From Byssochlamys sp. IMV 00236 (Eukaryota; Ascomycota; Eurotiomycetes; Eurotiales; Thermoascaceae): a DNA stretch of 15,104 nucleotides. Shown piece by piece: positions 7,818 to 15,104 of this stretch. Location: the NCBI GenBank assembly GCA_001931875.2, contig MSJH02000331.1, forward strand, positions 1-15,104, in the 5' to 3' direction. Both the position numbers and the translations under genes were made by a program. Each line of letters begins with the position of its first letter. The stretch's first letter is position 1. A model generated the notes under the pieces. The model ran no database searches. It saw only the letters and a list, made by a program, of their open reading frames with translations, and was not told the origin of the DNA.

Positions 7818-10442
7818 GTACCTGGTGTCCCAACTACTCTCTTCATTGACTTTAATGAAAATCCACGCCATAGCTCCAGGTATTTGTGAATATATTCTTT
7901 CTAAATCAATCCATGAGTAAGTACATTCCTATATAGACTAGAGAGAACTTTACAGAATCCAAAATATTCTCTAGTATTTTCACGAGTAAGTCTTGATCCA
8001 GTGTATCATAACAGTTTGCAATATCAATTTTGACAAAATATAACCTATGGCTTATGTCAGCTTGTATATCAGATGTGAAAGATGACCTACTTTTCTTGAA
8101 CCAACCCACGTTGCATCCTTTCTCGCATCTTTTGCTTGTACTCTCTCAATCTCTCAAAAAGCTGAGCCGTGGTGACAGCGCTTCCTGACAGACCCGGTTG
8201 TTGCTAATACAAAAAGGTAAGTTATATGACAAAAGAAAAAAAAAAAAAGACCGTACCTGTTCAAACTTGAATATGGGTAATGCTGGGCTTAATTTCTTAT
8301 TGATAGAGCCCTGTTCAAGTCTGTTGGTTTGTGTCTAAAGGTCAGAGTGAGTTTAGAAAAGTGTGCGACCATATGATGGGAGTATTTACAAAAGTGATTG
8401 TTCTTTTCATATTAGCAATCAGTCTAAATCCATTTTTCTTGGGGACCAGCTTCGTTCTACTGATACCCAATTTTATAGTATGGAGAGTATGTGTGTCAAC
8501 AGGCTTGTAAAACTCTTGGTTTACAACCTTTTTCAGAAATCGATCACTGATCTTGCACCAGATATCCTTTCTAAAGTAAAAGAGCTTGATTTGTTCACCA
8601 GAAAAGGGAGTGACATACATCAATTGTCGAATCAGGACAGCAATGTAGCCGTGAAACACCCAACGAAGAGCTTGAGTGAGTAGGGTATGTCCCTTTTGAG
8701 ACGCAGACAAGGGCATTTTTTCGGTTGATTTAGTATATAACCACTTGCAATCTTTTGTCTGAAAAAAAGGTATGAGAGAACACTAGGGTGGACAGTTAAT
8801 CAACTTACTTTGAATTGATGCAACACTTCGCTCAAGGATAGCTTTTCATACATATTTCTGCTCACATAACATTTGACAGCTGTTGACTTGGTATTAGTCT
8901 CTATCTTGTACTGCCTATATAAAAACATACCTCTACAGATCACATCAAAGTTATGCTGAGAACCCCAGAATTCGAGTGGGAAAACGTTTTTTAACTGTGT
9001 CTTTATAAACAATATCACCTTTTGGGATTATAAAATAAATGAGTTCATTATATAAATTAAGTATATTGTATATTACCTTGCCATGAGGAAGCACTATATC
9101 CATAATGTCTCCATCAAATTCCTAACAAGAGCGGATAAGGACGATTTGGGCATATATGCAAGATAAGAGAACTTACTTTTCTAGGACATATAAGGTTGAA
9201 CAGATGACGAGGTTTATTCCTATGGTGTCTTTTGTATATGCTGGTAGCAATTTGATGAATAGATTGATATTTTTGTAAAAATCGTCTCTATTTGATGGTT
9301 TTAGTAAAACCCTCCTTCCAACGTGTCCTCCCCCTTTTACATTGTGTGTACTTACCTTTCTGTTTTTAGTGGAAAACTCTTCTGGAAAGATATGCTTGAG
9401 AAAGCCCACGATTTTCTCTTTCAGCCCCTTATCTAGGATACAGTTAGATCATGTAATAACAATGCAATATTTACCATTATCAGAAGGTTGTGTCATCAAT
9501 TCCCCATCAATATCCTTTATCTCTGACAATATACAGCGAATAGATCTACGATTGATGAACAATTCATCTGGAATGGGCTGCTTTGCTGTATGCTTCTCTT
9601 CTTGTTTTTGTTCTGCTATTTTTAACTTTTTCTTGTGTCGTCTTGATAATCTAGGACGTTTGGACGGATGGACAACCGTCTCGTCCTTGGACTCTTCTGG
9701 CGCTCTTTTCCTCTTGAATTTTTTTTTCTTTATCTTGGGTTTAGGCAAACTACTTATAGGGTATCCTTGTGTACGAATCGTATAAGATTACATTATCATT
9801 TGAACGGATGATATTGTGTACCTGAAATTTGGAAATATCCGCCACCGGAGAGTCTAGTGATGACTATATGATCCAAAATAAGCTTGCCAAATGCTCTGGG
9901 GCCAACCCTTTGATAAGGAATACATTAGGCAAGATTTTTTTGTATTTAAATATATCTTTACTGTTCAAAGAGTTGTGCCCATGCTTTGTTCGTTTTGAAT
10001 TCATTCATGGCCGTATTTGTGCATTCTCCTGTGAGACTCTTGTTTTGATCAGTAAAACACGCTTCAAGCTCATTAGATTACTTACCAGTGAACGAGACAC
10101 AAAAAGGACGTGTAGAAAGTTTTGTTGTCTCATTGTAAAACATTGAAGCTCGTCAAGGAACTAAACACAAAAACATTGTCCTCTGTCAGGGGAATTGAAA
10201 AAATGATATATTATGTAGTGTTTTACTTTGTTCAGTTCAAGTACTATAGTTCTATTGTAATGAGGATCTTTTTGCCACATTGTCGAATAATATTTTTTAT
10301 CATGAGGAGTAATGATCACAATGCGTTTTGCTAATGTCAAAAGCTCGTGATTGTTTCTCAAGTCAAGTGCATCACCAAAGTACTCTTTCAAGTTTTGTAT
10401 GCGTTCAAATGATGAATAGAAATATTTTGGGAGTTTGTGCAT
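6362..10442 (-). CDS. TERT: Telomerase reverse transcriptase, apparently complete, 24 exons
   Basis: Exons (minus): 10442-10227, 10160-10082, 10028-9962, 9907-9822, 9765-9475, 9432-9356, 9287-9177, 9121-9077, 9018-8931, 8879-8809, 8758-8390, 8334-8257, 8203-8091, 8050-7954, 7900-7822, 7749-7670, 7622-7548, 7499-7429, 7363-7303, 7256-7172, 7137-6973, 6898-6850, 6800-6628, 6540-6362. They sum to 2805 nt, 934 residues, all phases consistent. Domains: TEN (NTAMNEFKTNKAW, then GGGYFQISGYPI), a basic linker (KIKKKKFKRKR, likely NLS), TRBD with CP (KHIFPEEF, about 260) and QFP (FPLEFWGSQHN, about 337), motif T (LMYVTPFSGEQ...FYFRKDIW, about 424-444), motifs 1/2 (KLVPKKNGFRLIANMKR, about 480-496), A (YFVKIDIANCYD, Asp573), B' (RRQRGISQGSCLSN), C (FRFVDDFIYIT, Asp725/726), D (GITVNEEKC), E (FPWLGYLFN) and the C-terminal extension. 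The three catalytic aspartates are present. Motif T has YVTP where FYxTE is usual. It copies the telomerase RNA template onto chromosome ends in the nucleus. The exon 2 donor (GTAATC at 10081 instead of the nearby GTAAGT) and the 34-nt intron 7171-7138 are the weakest joints. Confidence 0.95.
6589..6625. repeat. T37 homopolymer inside the last TERT intron
   Basis: An uninterrupted run of 37 T on the plus strand is poly(A) in the TERT transcript. It begins directly after the 5' splice site GT of the last intron (6627-6541), which also makes that donor look like GTAAAA. Confidence 0.9.
7789..7817. repeat. T29 homopolymer inside a second TERT intron
   Basis: A run of 29 T on the plus strand (poly(A) in the transcript) starts right after the GTAC donor of the intron 7821-7750. 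It has the same placement as the longer run in the last intron. Confidence 0.9.
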
Positions 10443-10656
10443 AAAAACGAAAAAAGATAGTTTTAGTTTTGGAAACTATGAAATATCACTGTGCGCGCGT
10501 ACTTTCTGTTGTGAGCAGCAACAACAACAGAATTTTTCAAAATGTCCGACGCGTCCCTTTCATCCTACGCGTGAACCTTTTTGTGAGCTTTTGCTCATTA
10601 AATAGATGCGAAGGGTGTGTGGTCATGTGTGCCTTTGGTCGCGCTTTTATTTCACG
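10443..10656. promoter_or_regulatory. TERT upstream region with two MluI cell-cycle boxes
   Basis: Two perfect ACGCGT hexamers lie at 10549-10554 and 10567-10572, 18 bp apart and about 107-130 bp before the TERT ATG. A CGCGCG stretch lies at about 10494-10499. ACGCGT is the MCB site bound by the fungal MBF (Mbp1/Swi6-type) G1/S factor. CpG-rich sites are rare in this AT-rich window. The region could also serve the broken plus-strand frame that starts at 10657. Confidence 0.55.
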
Positions 10657-10983
10657 ATGGAATCAAGTCGATCAAATCAGGCCGTGCTGGCAGAGGGAGT
10701 TTTTGGAGCAGTAAAAAAAAAGCTTTTACAAAAGTATATACATTCAATAAACTGAGTATCAGTGTCGTTACTAGTCGATCATGGTTTATTCATTGATATA
10801 CTAGGTGTAGGAACAGCATGGGTAAAAAGTAAAATGCAGATTTGATGAAAGGTATACGTCATATTTAATACACTGGGTTATCAGTACAAAGATAAAGTAG
10901 AGAGAAATGTTGTCCAAAAAAACCATATGGTTAGATGTCTGCTTGGAATGACATACGATATTATGGTTATCAAAATGGACTAA
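10657..10983 (+). pseudogene. Reading frame interrupted only by TGA codons; probable gene remnant
   Basis: One frame runs 109 codons from ATG 10657 to TAA 10981, with TGA at 10753-10755 and a TGA pair at 10843-10848. The three pieces look like coding sequence: MESSRSNQAVLAEGV..., FIDILGVGTAWVKSKM and VYVIFNTLGYQYKDKVERN. The frame also stays open for some distance before the ATG. I do not recognise the protein. Simple decay, for example CGA to TGA change in a methylated or mutated copy, would explain it; chance is also possible because the pieces are short. No convincing introns remove the stops. Confidence 0.35.
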
Positions 10984-11206
10984 AGTCTCTTTTCACAAAA
11001 CTGTAATGAGCCAAGAGCAATCAATACACTGGCAAAGGCGTGTCCCCTTCATTACTCGTTGAAAATGAATTTGAACCAATCATCCTCTTTCTATCTGAGT
11101 AAAAATTTTTTTGAAGGAGCGAACATTGTATTTGAGAGAAAGCCCAGTGTTGACTGTAGAAAACTTTTTCTTTTTCTTTTCTATTTGATCGCGTATTTTA
11201 TAAAAC
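10984..11206 (+). promoter_or_regulatory. Upstream region of the PABPN1 gene
   Basis: A CCAAT box lies at 11076-11080, about 130 bp before the ATG. A pyrimidine-rich stretch (CTTTTTCTTTTTC and similar, about 11165-11185) lies close to the start codon, a common arrangement at fungal transcription starts. I see no other gene in this stretch. Confidence 0.45.
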
Positions 11207-12131
11207 ATGAGTGAAACTGACAAGACAACGGTTAATCAAGAAATCAACAAGGTCGCTGATAACGACAACCATGATGCTGCTAACAATACTGGAGACATTT
11301 CTGAAGTCGACAAGGTAAATCAAATTACAAACATTTAAAAAAATTATTGACGACGGATTAGGAACTGGAGGCTATGAAACAACGTGTTAAGGAAATGGAA
11401 AATGAAGCAGCTAAACTTCGCGATATGCAAGCCGAAGTTGAAAAGTCAATGCATCCTGAAGAAGGTGAGTCTAGGAAAAGATGTTGCTGTCAAAAAAAGG
11501 AAAAATAATATGAATATATATTCTCCAAAAAGATAAAGAAGCAGTTGACAGTCGTTCAATTTATGTTGGCAATGTAAAAAAAGAAAAAAAAAGAGAGAGA
11601 GAGAGAGAGAAAAAAGGAGAATATCCTTTTATATGGATAAATATACTGATGAGATAATCATCCTAGGTTGATTACGGTGCTTCACCTGAAGAATTACAGG
11701 CTCACTTTCAATCCTGTGGTACTATAAATAGAGTTACTATTCTTTGTGATAAATTTACTGGACATCCTAAAGGGTAAGAAAGAATAAGAATAATAAAGAG
11801 AGAAAGACTGATTTGCATTTTTATTTACATAGATATGCATACGTGGAATTTGCTGAACCAAGTTTTGTTAATGCAGCTGTTGCCTTGGACAATAGTTTAT
11901 TCAGAGCTCGCTTATTAAAAGTGAGTCCAAAGCGTACAAATGTTCCTGGTTTCTCTGCGCGTGGTCGAGGCAGAGGCCGTGGTGGAGCTTTCAGAGGAGG
12001 CTATATGCCATACTATGGTCATTCACCAGTGTATGGTTATCGTGGACGAGGGTAAGTCATGATGAATGCAATAACATTGGCTCTTACACTTTAATAGTCG
12101 CGGTAGAGGCGGATATTATGCACCCTATTAA
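11207..12131 (+). CDS. PABPN1: Nuclear poly(A)-binding protein, PABPN1/Pab2 type
   Basis: Six exons: 11207-11314, 11362-11464, 11533-11573, 11667-11773, 11833-12051 and 12098-12131; phases match and the product is 203 residues. The acidic N terminus is followed by a short coiled-coil helix ([19 protein letters not shown]), then a single RRM with RNP2 SIYVGNVDYG and RNP1 KGYAYVEF; the segment [10 protein letters not shown] is diagnostic of this family. After the RRM comes PKRTNVPG and an Arg/Gly-rich tail (RGRGRGRGG, then [11 protein letters not shown]), a likely arginine-methylation target. The family binds poly(A) tails in the nucleus, stimulates poly(A) polymerase and, in fission yeast, links transcripts to exosome decay. 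Retaining the last intron gives an immediate stop (GGG TAA across the donor) and removes the last 11 residues. Intron 3 holds a GA repeat. Confidence 0.96.
11592..11610. repeat. AG dinucleotide repeat in PABPN1 intron 3
   Basis: About nine AG units follow an A-rich stretch within the intron 11574-11666. A low-complexity purine tract inside an intron is a possible length-variable marker. Confidence 0.8.
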
Positions 12132-12373
12132 AGTCAATATTCTTTTTATTTTTTGCTTTTCATTAAAGTAACATTAAAGTACCTATTTTTAGTGTAAAAT
12201 GGGCATCCATTTTTATTCAAGTCCGACCTTGCTTTCTTCAATTTTTCTGTCCGCATTAATTTTTTTTTTTTTGTCTTTACTCTCCCACACACACACACAT
12301 ACATACACACACACACATATATAAATATTATAACATACGCATTTATTCCACTCCTTTTTTTTTTGGTCTCTCG
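12132..12373. other. Region between PABPN1 and the R3HCC1-like gene, with CA microsatellite
   Basis: This stretch holds the PABPN1 3' end and the upstream region of the next gene. A CA/CATA repeat covers about 12286-12317, followed by TATATAAAT at about 12317-12325, which could act as a TATA element about 50 bp before the ATG at 12374. Open minus-strand frames here are low-complexity readings of the repeats. Confidence 0.6.
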
Positions 12374-13445
12374 ATGGATATAAATAATAAACAACAACAA
12401 ACTCCTGAAAAAGAAATGAGCTCAAAGCGAAACAGTATGTCAGCCTATGTTCCTCTTCATAGACGTACAGCAGACAACAATCAAAGCTGGTCATCATCAG
12501 AACCAACAGTAGATGACATGGGTTCAAGAAGAAATAGCACAAGCAAGTATAGGCCAAGTGATATAGTAGTCGAAGCTAGTCTCTCTTCCAAGCGATCTTC
12601 TATGCAATCTCGTCGTCCTAGTAGCAACCGGTTTAGTCGCAACAGCTTTTTGACAGATGATGACTTGGATTATGTTGGTAGTCGAATCCCATTCTTATAG
12701 CAATTATTGACCATGCTAGTTTAGGATAAAAAAGACTATTCTGAATATGATAATGAATGTCCTCAAGAAGACTGGGAGAATATCTTGAGACAATATGATA
12801 GATATGGGTCCTTTGATGATGACAAAGCAAATGCAAGAAAAAGTAAAAGAGCCAGTCGTCTTTTGGATTCTTACCTTGACACCACAGGTAAATGTCTTGT
12901 TGTTTAGCTTCTTGGCTGACATTTCCTAGTTCAAGTCCCTCCAGTCGATGAACCAACCACCATATTGGATTGTTATGATTTTCCTCCAGCATTCAAAACT
13001 CATCATTTACATGACATATTTAGGAACTACGAATCCATGCGCGGAGGATACAAGATTAAGTGGTTATCCGATACTCGTGCATTGATCATCTTTGAGCATC
13101 CAGCTACAGGTAAAGACTTTAAAAAAGAGAGAAAACTCAACACTGAACGTGTATATAGCTAAAAAGGCCTACATTGATAATGTAACACATGCACTTGCAA
13201 AAATTCGTCCTTATGATGGTCCTACTGATTTCTTAAAAGGTAAATCCTTGTTATGTAATAAACGTATGTTAACATTGTCAATAGAACGTAATGGAAGCAA
13301 TAGGGCAATGTCAATTGATTTAAAGAGACAATCTCTAAGCAGCAATTTAAGCACTGGACGAACCAACAGAAATTCTATGAGAGGTAACTTTGAAAACTGC
13401 TTATGAATCTATATATTCACTCTTTTATTTTAAGCAGAAGAATAA
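12374..13445 (+). CDS. R3HCC1/R3HCC1L-like protein with C-terminal RRM-like domain
   Basis: Exons: 12374-12677, 12735-12887, 12930-13109, 13159-13239, 13285-13383 and possibly 13438-13445; 274 residues. The first half is Ser/Arg-rich with repeated RRNS/KRSS-type sites, likely phosphorylated and disordered. The second half has the R3HCC1-type fold: CYDFPPAFKTHHLHDIF, then YKIKWLSDTRALIIFEHP, then KKAYIDNVTHALAKIRP. In animal R3HCC1/R3HCC1L the same block (IYDFP...FKT, then IKWVDDTHAL) lies at the C terminus next to an RNA-binding-like domain; its function is poorly known. No R3H domain is visible here. Two joints are uncertain. Intron 1 could instead use GTTGGT/TTTAG. At the end, splicing into an 8-nt exon gives ...MREE, while no splicing gives ...MRGNFENCL with a stop at 13404-13406. 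Confidence 0.75.
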
Positions 13446-14016
13446 AATTACGTCCCCCCCCTTCCGTTCCTTTTTTTAAGACATACACATTTATAATAAA
13501 CATATCTCCTCTTTTTTAAATCAGACATGTTGCCTTTTAGCCTATAAAATATGAAATCATCAAAAATAAAGCATCCAAACGATGCTTATCTCTCCCTCTT
13601 AACGTATTGTTGTGTTGAATACACAAACAAACAGTTTTGTCATGATTGCTGATCTTTGTTTATGTCTTTTAGTATTGTCAATGTCCTTGTTTAGATCAAC
13701 CTCAGCATTTTCCATATTTAACACTGACTTTGATTTACACATGTTTAACATGGAAAAGAAATCGAAATAGATCTTTTTGGAATAAAAAAAAAAGAACTTT
13801 AGACGATCCGACAGTCCATAATTCAACTCCGAACTTTGGCCTAAAAAAAAAAAAAACTTACACCCAGGGTCAGAATGATGTAAGTATTATGAAGGATTAA
13901 AGACAAGGATAGAAGTGATGTGACTATAACAAATGTCGCTTTATATATACTTGATTTATTTCTAAAAAATTCTTTTAATACATTAATAAACAGTGGGAGT
14001 GTATAGAATACAGAAT
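13446..14016. other. Convergent 3' region of the R3HCC1-like and cytochrome c genes
   Basis: There is no gene I can support here. AATAAA at 13441-13446 overlaps the plus-strand stop codon, and TTTATT at 13955-13960 is a plausible poly(A) signal for cytochrome c on the minus strand. The middle contains A and T runs. A 75-codon minus-strand frame at 13599-13826 is low-complexity at its start and has no recognisable domain. Confidence 0.5.
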
Positions 14017-14456
14017 TTAACAGCTCTCCTATAATAGTTTATGATCAGTGTTAGCAACTCTCTCTCTTCCCTTTCATTCTATTATCATTTTTGTTTACCT
14101 TCAAGTAAGCAACAACATCGGCACGATCCTTTTCCTTCTTGAAACCAGCAAAGGCCATCTTGGTACCGGGGATGTACTTCTTGGGGTTAACGAGGTACTA
14201 TTGTCATTCATTGTTAAATCATCTGTTTATTCAATTACAATACCAAACTTACGTCGTTAAGAGTTTGTTCATCCCAAGTAACACCCTTATCAATGTTGGC
14301 TTGAGTGTAAGAATAACCAGCGGCTTGACCAGACTTACGGCCAAAGAGACCGTGGAGGTTAGGACCGACCTTGTGAGGTCCACCTTCCTCAACGGTGTGG
14401 CATTGAGCACAACGAGTCTTGAAGAGCTTAGCACCAGCAGTAGCGTCACCAGCCAT
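14017..14456 (-). CDS. CYC1: Cytochrome c, mitochondrial electron carrier
   Basis: Three exons: 14456-14253, 14197-14099 and 14028-14017; 104 residues, the normal length for the family. The heme attachment site CAQCH is at about residues 15-19. Conserved blocks [34 protein letters not shown] and [12 protein letters not shown] follow, the last carrying the axial Met. The product carries electrons from complex III to complex IV in the intermembrane space. The final exon is only 12 nt and encodes ESC plus stop; without splicing the frame would run 16 codons further to a TAA. Codon use favours C-ending and AAG codons far more than the neighbouring genes, as expected for a highly expressed gene. 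Confidence 0.98.
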
Positions 14457-15104
14457 TTTTAATAATAGAGTGGGGGGTTAAAGAGATAAAAGAAGAAGAA
14501 GAAGTAATCTGACAAAAATATTTCAATTTAAATCTTTACAAGCCCCCCTTCCATTTCGCTGTCTCATATCTCATGTTTCAGGCACCGCTCTCATCGGATA
14601 TTTTCGGCTGCCCTTGGATGTGGTCTTGGACAAAGGTTTTGACTCAAATTGTTTGTTATTTTAAATGCTATAGTCATCCATAGAAGGACTTGTAATGAAA
14701 ATGCTGTCTAGTTATACATCTTTATAGACCCTTGTCAGGATTACAGTTACCGAATCCCAAGATTGGGGAAAACACAGTAGGAAGAGCACGGGTCAATGAC
14801 TATAGGACAGGTTTTAAACAATGTATGAGTCTACATTTTTGTTTCTCTTTCTCTTCTCTATTGGAATATTCTTACACTCCCTCATCACTTCATTAAACAT
14901 ATATCATCATCGTCACTCTGTTCTCTTAAGAATGATGATGTATTAGTCGTCACTAATAAATCATCTTTATATACACAATTGTCCTAAAGCCATCATGTAG
15001 AATGCCTTAAGTTTAACTCACTCTTCATTAAATAATGAAATTGATAAATCATATGTAATGAACCACTCAAATGAATCAATTTAACAAAAAAAGAGAGGAA
15101 AAAA
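14457..15104 (-). promoter_or_regulatory. Upstream region of cytochrome c; no gene seen
   Basis: The minus strand carries CCAAT at 14762-14766 and 14860-14864 (ATTGG on the plus strand), a plausible but weak hint of HAP-type control of a respiratory gene. A GAAGAAGAAGAAG stretch lies at about 14490-14502 and a CCCCCC run at about 14544. No coding signal was found up to the window end. Confidence 0.4.
14941..14958. repeat. Perfect 7-bp inverted repeat (TATTAGT-CGTC-ACTAATA)
   Basis: Two 7-bp arms flank a 4-nt loop. A second, looser inverted pair (ATCATCAT at about 14901-14910 and ATGATGAT at about 14932-14939) lies just upstream. It could be a dimeric protein-binding site or a chance AT-rich palindrome. 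Confidence 0.5.

Noticed and set aside
8363..8683. 106-codon plus-strand open frame
   Set aside because: It is antisense to the TERT exon carrying motifs T, 1 and 2, and its protein has no recognisable features.
6578..8716. A stand-alone retrotransposon or group II intron reverse transcriptase
   Set aside because: The RT motifs are telomerase-specific (motif T, QFP, TEN domain, VDD within FRFVDDFIYIT), are spread over spliced exons, and continue into a TERT-type C-terminal extension.
9342..9785. 147-codon plus-strand open frame
   Set aside because: It is the reverse of the basic TERT linker and TRBD exons; its Phe/Ser-rich run is the complement of Lys-rich codons.
10469..10714. 81-codon plus-strand frame in the TERT upstream region
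   Set aside because: It has no domain, uses rare codons for this genome, and overlaps both the MluI boxes and the better-supported frame at 10657.
12286..12318. CRISPR-like or structured repeat
   Set aside because: It is a plain CA/CATA microsatellite with no spacer structure.
12146..12557. Minus-strand frames of 84 and 114 codons
   Set aside because: They read the CA repeat as alternating Cys/Val/Tyr and lie opposite the first exon of the R3HCC1-like gene.
13599..13826. 75-codon minus-strand frame between the convergent genes
   Set aside because: It starts in a homopolymer, has no recognisable motif and no clear promoter or splice context; it is most likely cytochrome c 3' sequence.

Overview
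Base composition, the many short (about 40-90 nt) GT-AG introns, AATAAA-type signals and several recognisable eukaryotic proteins mark this as nuclear DNA of a fungus. The style (AT-rich, very intron-dense, MULE debris, a KAR5-type karyogamy protein, a short PABPN1) fits Mucoromycota, probably Mucorales; this assignment is an inference. Most genes here are split into small exons, so single open frames badly under-represent them. I rebuilt the genes by matching splice phase and protein-family motifs.

Layout, left to right. 1-818 (+): decayed 3' end of a Mutator-like (MULE) transposase with a SWIM zinc finger. 822-2378 (+): six-exon uncharacterised gene with an NLS and a PD-(D/E)XK-like signature, preceded by three perfect 12-bp TATTTTCGCGTG repeats. 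2710-4140 (-): three-exon, 443-residue protein with poly-Q, two PPAY motifs and six degenerate repeats built around an NNQR core. 4141-4269: compact bidirectional promoter. 4270-6263 (+): nine-exon KAR5/GEX1/Brambleberry nuclear-fusion protein of 483 residues. 6362-10442 (-): apparently complete telomerase reverse transcriptase, which I resolve into 24 exons and 934 residues. 10443-10656: its upstream region with two MluI cell-cycle boxes. 10657-10983 (+): one reading frame broken only by TGA codons. 11207-12131 (+): PABPN1/Pab2 nuclear poly(A)-binding protein, six exons, 203 residues. 12374-13445 (+): R3HCC1-like protein. 14017-14456 (-): cytochrome c, three exons, 104 residues. The right end holds the cytochrome c upstream region and no gene that I can see.

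There is no operon logic. The arrangement is eukaryotic: two genes share a divergent promoter (the NNQR protein and KAR5), KAR5 and TERT converge with only 98 bp between stop codons, and the R3HCC1-like gene converges with cytochrome c. The main points of interest are the intact, extremely intron-rich TERT with G1/S-type promoter boxes, the KAR5 gene with an 18-nt microexon, and the undescribed NNQR-repeat protein that shares its promoter.
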